From Bacillota bacterium (lineage in GTDB: Bacteria; Bacillota; Clostridia; Christensenellales; SZUA-584): DNA of 64,000 bases. Made by a program: the position numbers and the translations under genes. Below the pieces are notes generated by a model, which saw only the letters and a program-made list of their open reading frames with translations, searched no databases and was not told where the DNA came from. Position 1 is the first letter of the stretch. Each line of letters opens with the position of its first letter. The stretch lies in NCBI GenBank assembly GCA_023397655.1, contig JAEWTW010000057.1, positions 1 to 64,000 of the forward strand. Reading direction: 5' to 3'. Shown one piece after another: positions 60,317 through 64,000 of this stretch.

Positions 60317-61069
60317 TTATAACACCTTGGCCAGAAAGCTTTTCAGCCGGTCGGACTGCGGGCTGTCGAACAGCGCCCCCGGCGCATTCTCTTCCACGAT
60401 GCGGCCCTCGTCCATGAACAGCACGCGCGTGCCCACCTCGCGGGCGAAGCCCATCTCGTGCGTGACCACCACCATCGTCATGCCGCCCTGAGCGAGCGAC
60501 TTCATTACGTCCAGCACCTCGCCGACCATTTCGGGGTCGAGCGCGGAGGTCGGCTCGTCGAACAGCATCACATCCGGGTTCATGCACAGCGCGCGCACGA
60601 TGGCGATGCGCTGCTTTTGCCCGCCCGACAGCTGGGAGGGGTAGGCGTTTGCACGGTCCGAGAGGCCCACACGCTGCAGCAGCGCCATGGCGTCCGCTTC
60701 CGCTTCCTGCTGCGATTTTCGCAGCAGCTTGATGGGCGCGATCGTCATGTTTTTGAGCACGCTCATGTGCGGGAACAGGTTGAACTGCTGAAACACCATG
60801 CCCATCTTCTGACGGTGGATGTTGATGTCCACCTTGGGGTCGGTGATGTCCGTGCCTTCGAAGAATATGTGACCGCCCGTAGGCGTTTCCAGCAGGTTCA
60901 GGCAGCGCAGGTAGGTGGATTTGCCGGAGCCGGAAGGCCCGATGACCACTGCCACATCGCCCTTCTTGATCTCAGAGTCGATGCCGTCCAGCGCTTTGAT
61001 GATGCCGTAATGTTTTTCGAGGCCCTGCGTGCGGATGAGCACGTCGCCCTTGATAAAGTTATCGCTCAC
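60317..61069 (-). CDS. polar amino-acid ABC transporter ATP-binding protein
   Basis: A 250-residue GlnQ/ArtP-type ATPase: Walker A GPSGSGKST, Q-loop FQQFNLFPHMSVLKN, signature LSGGQKQRIAIVRALCM, Walker B VMLFDEPTSALDPE, and H-loop VTHEMGFARE. The GTG at 61069 overlaps the permease end by 11 nt and has GAGGAGG upstream, so translation is coupled. It is the last of three genes for one importer. Confidence 0.93.
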   Translation of the reverse strand: MSDNFIKGDVLIRTQGLEKHYGIIKALDGIDSEIKKGDVAVVIGPSGSGKSTYLRCLNLLETPTGGHIFFEGTDITDPKVDINIHRQKMGMVFQQFNLFPHMSVLKNMTIAPIKLLRKSQQEAEADAMALLQRVGLSDRANAYPSQLSGGQKQRIAIVRALCMNPDVMLFDEPTSALDPEMVGEVLDVMKSLAQGGMTMVVVTHEMGFAREVGTRVLFMDEGRIVEENAPGALFDSPQSDRLKSFLAKVL

Positions 61070-61763
61070 TGCGTTGCAGCCTCCTCTCAAGCAATGTGAC
61101 CCCGCGCGACAGCAGCATGACCAGTGCGAGATAAATGACAGCAGCGGCCAACAGCGGCAGTGTATAGCTGTAAATGGTACCGCCGATGCTGAACGCTCCA
61201 CGCGTCAGATCCTCAACTGCAATATACCCGGCGACCGATGTCTCCTTCAGCAGCACGATGAATTCATTGGCCAGCGGCGGTATGGCGTTTTTAAAGGCCT
61301 GCGGCATAATAATATGCACCATCGTCTGTGTATAGTTAAAACCAAGGCTGCGGCCCGCTTCAAACTGCCCGCCGTCTATCGCATTGATGCCGCCGCGAAA
61401 GATTTCCGCCACATAAGCGCCTGAGTTGATGCCGAATGCGAGTATCGCGAGCGGTATCTTATAGGTGGTGGGAGCGGAAGCAAAAATCACAAAGTAGATG
61501 ATCATGATCTGTATCATCACCGGGGTGCCGCGGATGACAGTGAGGTAGACCTTACATATGGCGTTGGCTATTTTCAGCCGGCCTGTTTTATCGTGAGTGG
61601 TGCGGATAATAGAAACGACAAAGCCGATAGCAATGCCGATAATAACAGCGCAAAGAGTAATGAGAAGCGTATTGCCCAGTCCATTTGTTATAAATCTCCA
61701 ACGATTGTGATCGATGAAGGCAAGCGTAAATTTGCTGACAAATTCTTGCCACCACTCAGCCAT
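61059..61763 (-). CDS. polar amino-acid ABC transporter permease
   Basis: A 234-residue HisM/GlnP-type permease with about five spans and the EAA-type loop (AGRSLGFNYTQTMVHIIMPQAFKNAIPPLANEFI). ATG 61763 follows AAAGGAGG at the right distance; the ATG at 61793 has no site. It partners the ATPase downstream and the binding lipoprotein upstream and would form a homodimeric channel. Confidence 0.93.
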   Translation of the reverse strand: MAEWWQEFVSKFTLAFIDHNRWRFITNGLGNTLLITLCAVIIGIAIGFVVSIIRTTHDKTGRLKIANAICKVYLTVIRGTPVMIQIMIIYFVIFASAPTTYKIPLAILAFGINSGAYVAEIFRGGINAIDGGQFEAGRSLGFNYTQTMVHIIMPQAFKNAIPPLANEFIVLLKETSVAGYIAVEDLTRGAFSIGGTIYSYTLPLLAAAVIYLALVMLLSRGVTLLERRLQRSER

Positions 61764-61801
61764 AAGCCATCCTCCTTTATTCACAAATATCATAAGAAAA
61801 A

Positions 61802-61823
61802 GGCTGCCTGTAAGCAGGCAGCC
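61802..61823 (-). terminator. intra-operon terminator between binding protein and permease
   Basis: Perfect 9-bp stem GGCTGCCTG (61802-61810)/CAGGCAGCC (61815-61823), loop 4 nt, followed on the minus strand by TTTTTCTTA. It would reduce permease and ATPase transcripts relative to the binding protein. Confidence 0.75.
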
Positions 61824-61886
61824 TTGCAGTTTGTCATTTCACTCTGCCCTATAAAGGGTAACAGCGTATACGCGCTTTGTCAAGCG

Positions 61887-62735
61887 TTAATCGGCCTTGA
61901 TGTACTTGTCGAGAATCGCCTGAACTTCGCCTGATGCAATGAGTTCCTGCAGCGCAGCATCCACTTTTTCAAGCAGTTCGGTGTTGTCCTTGCCGATGCA
62001 GATGGCGTACTCTTCAGTGATATATTCGGTTTCAAGAATCTTCAGACCGGCGTTCTGCTCAACGAAAACCTTGGCAGGCTCGCTGTCGATAACAACCGCG
62101 TTGATCTTGCCCTGCACCAGCGCCTGCACCGCGTCAGCACCCTTGTTGTAACGCTCGATCTGAGCTTTGCCGGTATCAACAAGATCCCAAGTGATATAGA
62201 GGTCGCCTGTGGTGGAGAGCTGGACACCGATGGTCTTGCCTTCCAGATTATCAGCCGAGGCGATGTCCGAATCCTCGGGAACGATGATGACCTGTTTGCC
62301 GGTTGCATAAGATGTGGTGAAGTTCACGGCCTGTTTGCGCTCGTCTGTCACCGTCATGCCGGCCATACCCATGTCCACCTTGCCGCTCTGAACAGCGGAG
62401 ATGATCGAATCGAATTCCATGTCTTCGATTTTCAGCGTCATGCCCAGCTTCTCAGCGATCAGTCCTGCGACCTCAGCGTCAATACCGATTATGTTCTCAC
62501 CTTCGTAGAACTCGTACGGCGGGAACTGCGCGTTGGTGGCCATAACAAGCTCTTCTGCTGCCGGTTCTTCAACAACGGGCTCTTCAGCAACGGGAGCTTC
62601 CGTTGCCGCCGGTTCTTCGGTAGCTGGGGCTTCTGTCACAGCGGATTCCTCCGGAGCCTTTTGTCCGCAAGCACCAAATGCAAAGACCACGCCCAAAACG
62701 AGCACGAGGGCGATGATGATTCTCAGTGTTTTCAT
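61887..62735 (-). CDS. amino-acid ABC transporter substrate-binding lipoprotein
   Basis: A 282-residue lipoprotein: signal IIIALVLVLGVVFAFGAC (lipobox FGAC), a ~40-residue linker of Ala/Pro/Glu repeats (TEAPATEEPAATEAPVAEEP), and a bacterial type-3 solute-binding domain (ATNAQFPPYEFYEGENIIGIDAEV; DMGMAGMTVTDERKQAVNFT; GVQLSTTGDLYI). That domain type binds arginine, glutamine, cystine or related amino acids. It heads the transporter operon; ARG-box-like sites upstream point to arginine, as inference. Confidence 0.93.
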   Translation of the reverse strand: MKTLRIIIALVLVLGVVFAFGACGQKAPEESAVTEAPATEEPAATEAPVAEEPVVEEPAAEELVMATNAQFPPYEFYEGENIIGIDAEVAGLIAEKLGMTLKIEDMEFDSIISAVQSGKVDMGMAGMTVTDERKQAVNFTTSYATGKQVIIVPEDSDIASADNLEGKTIGVQLSTTGDLYITWDLVDTGKAQIERYNKGADAVQALVQGKINAVVIDSEPAKVFVEQNAGLKILETEYITEEYAICIGKDNTELLEKVDAALQELIASGEVQAILDKYIKAD

Positions 62736-62768
62736 TCTTCATATTCCTCCATAAGATTTTCTTGCCCT

Positions 62769-62807
62769 ATTATAATATACGATGAATAAATATGCAATAT
62801 CTATTCA
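62769..62807 (-). promoter_or_regulatory. promoter with ARG-box-like sites
   Basis: On the minus strand a TATAAT lies at 62774-62769. Overlapping its -35 zone are TGAATAAATATGCA (62783-62796), two mismatches or fewer from the ArgR half-site form TGAAT-N4-ATTCA, and TGCAATATCTATTCA (62793-62807) facing it. Confidence 0.45.
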
Positions 62808-62853
62808 TTAAAAGTTATTAGTATGCATTAATGTTTTTGTATTGCCGGTTTTA

Positions 62854-63255
62854 TCACGGATTAAGCTGTTCAAAAAGCGCCCGCGTGGCGTCCTCGGACT
62901 CCGCAGACAGGTAGTAGACCTCGCCGCCGCGGCTGAAACGGATGAACACCGGCGCTTCCAGATCGACATATAGGCGCGCTTTCGTGCCGCCCGCCAGCGT
63001 GTACTGCCCCTTTTGCATGGAGCCGATACCCGCACCGTTATCCTTGTTTTCAATCTGCGGCACGTCCGTCGTCAGCTCAAGGTTCTCGATTTCACTGAGC
63101 GGTACGGTGACGCCGAACGAACAGGAGATGACGAGCGCATCGTCCTCCACGGCAAACTGCGCGTCCTTGCTGTCCGTTGTCATCATCAGCGCCACCACCA
63201 CGGCAACTACCGCCACGATGATGCCTGCTGCAATGTAAGCCCACTTGTTCTTCAT
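62854..63255 (-). CDS. small membrane-anchored PH-like protein
   Basis: A 133-residue protein: an N-terminal span (WAYIAAGIIVAVVAVVVALMM) and an external all-beta domain ending in a helix (FAVEDDALVISCSFGVTVPLSEIENLEL; KARLYVDLEAPVFIRF; SEDATRALFEQLNP). This order fits bacterial PH-like domains. ATG 63255 follows GGAGGG. Function unknown. Confidence 0.7.
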   Translation of the reverse strand: MKNKWAYIAAGIIVAVVAVVVALMMTTDSKDAQFAVEDDALVISCSFGVTVPLSEIENLELTTDVPQIENKDNGAGIGSMQKGQYTLAGGTKARLYVDLEAPVFIRFSRGGEVYYLSAESEDATRALFEQLNP

Positions 63256-63314
63256 ATTGCCCTCCTGAAAGTAAATCGTATTTATAATCTCAATTTGCGG
63301 TTGTTTGCTGAAAC

Positions 63315-63905
63315 TTATAGCTTTGTCTGCTGCTTGGTTCTGAGCAGTTTCTCCTTGTTCGGGCGGGTGTCGTCCAGCAAGAAATCCGCCCACTCAAGCT
63401 CCATCCTATCGGTGTTGTCCTGCCAGTACAGCAGGCGCTCACGGTATTGGGCGATACGCTCGCTGACCGGGGCAGCGAAGTGATCCTTCCCATGGCTCAG
63501 CACCATGGCCGTCAGCTCATAGAACGGCAGCCCCAGCGCGTGCGTTTCCACATGCACGGTTGCCCCGGCGTGACCGATGGCGTGGCATAAGGCGCCGTAA
63601 ACGCTGTCCCCGATGCTTTTGGCGGCGGCGTGCGCATCCAGTATGGCCCGTTTCGCTGCGGGCATTTTGATGTGCCCCCGCGCCCATGCTTCGGACATCT
63701 TCAGGCAGGTGGCAGGGCGTCGCTCGTCGGGGTATTTCGTTTCAAGCTGCCGCAGAGGATTCTTCGCGCAGTCCAGCGCCCACATCACGAGCGTACGGTG
63801 GTTTTGCATCTGAATCAAGTCGGCCAGCTGCTGCAGACACCGGCTGTCGCGGGAAAACAGAATACGGTTCTTCCTGTTCAGTTTCATTTCCACATCCTCA
63901 AACAT
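63315..63905 (-). CDS. Imm-5-like putative immunity protein
   Basis: A 196-residue helical cytoplasmic protein with the pattern of the 'putative immunity protein' (Imm-5-like) family: MWALDCAKNPLRQLETKYPDE-RPATCL, AWARGHIKMPAAKRAILDAHAAA, ALCHAIGHAGATVHVETHALGLPFYEL. Members neutralise or accompany toxin domains in polymorphic systems, but most are uncharacterised. No toxin gene lies next to it here. The ATG at 63905 follows GAGGTG; the ATG at 63887 is an alternative. Nothing is seen in the last 95 bases. Confidence 0.75.
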   Translation of the reverse strand: MFEDVEMKLNRKNRILFSRDSRCLQQLADLIQMQNHRTLVMWALDCAKNPLRQLETKYPDERRPATCLKMSEAWARGHIKMPAAKRAILDAHAAAKSIGDSVYGALCHAIGHAGATVHVETHALGLPFYELTAMVLSHGKDHFAAPVSERIAQYRERLLYWQDNTDRMELEWADFLLDDTRPNKEKLLRTKQQTKL

Positions 63906-64000
63906 CAGCGCACCTCTGCCGAAATTATACCTTTTCTTGCCCGCTGCCGCAACAATTCCCAGGCGTTATGACTCATATATATGTTCAGGTATGGAACAAA

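Noticed and set aside
1..64000. CRISPR array
   Set aside because: The only regular repeats (11206-11827) are imperfect palindromes of ~100 bp with unequal spacing and no unique spacers of constant length, and no cas gene is present.
1..64000. tRNA or rRNA genes, phage attachment sites
   Set aside because: No cloverleaf or rRNA core was recognised by eye and no direct repeats flanking the phage region were found; a tRNA scan would be needed to be sure.

Overview
The window looks like a chromosomal segment of a Gram-positive, anaerobic member of the Bacillota (Clostridia-like). The signs are a GC-rich host background, LytR-CpsA-Psr and PadR genes, lipoprotein signals, EFR1/DUF362 ferredoxins, and EAL-HDOD and GGDEF-EAL signalling proteins. 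No rRNA or tRNA gene, CRISPR array, transposase or integrase was recognised. Genus cannot be fixed from the sequence alone.

Layout. 1-8.0 kb: host genes: the end of a membrane protein, a chemotaxis receptor, a PAP2 phosphatase, and two PadR-controlled units (PadR with a HAAS-pentapeptide protein; PadR, two DUF1048 proteins and a DrrAB-type ABC exporter). 8.7-25.9 kb: a prophage structural region, all on the plus strand, built like a short-tailed phage: portal, scaffold, coat protein, small head proteins, a large nozzle-like protein, fibres, an NlpC/P60 endolysin and holin-like proteins. I see no terminase, integrase, repressor or replication gene, so it is defective or domesticated. Several genes in it sit behind their own small terminator. 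A redox island (EFR1 ferredoxin with a 5' frameshift, two DsrE proteins) and arrays of chromosomal palindromic repeats lie between structural genes.

25.9-38.0 kb: the most unusual part. Two large proteins share a charged helical N-terminus and a middle segment, then switch sharply to unrelated, AT-rich C-termini followed by small membrane or lipoprotein genes. Two more short copies of the shared segment lie downstream as remnants. This is the architecture of a polymorphic toxin/immunity locus. All four copies of the shared segment carry a -10 TATAAT box 17 nt after a -35-like hexamer. The second large gene is interrupted by two in-frame amber codons. Between the two loci lie a multi-domain NlpC/P60 lysin and a minus-strand operon of three tandem EAL-HDOD proteins plus a lipoprotein.

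38.1-64 kb: mostly host genes: two helical-repeat proteins, a secreted coiled-coil protein, a lipoprotein, a two-component system, DUF1232, DUF362 ferredoxin, AEC transporter, DUF2310 and DUF2500 proteins, a metallo-beta-lactamase/lamin-tail lipoprotein, an LCP enzyme, a CHASE4-GGDEF-EAL protein, a ~1,940-residue surface protein with a palindromic operator at its promoter, a DUF2974 lipase, a polar amino-acid ABC transporter with ARG-box-like sites, a small membrane protein and an Imm-5-like protein.
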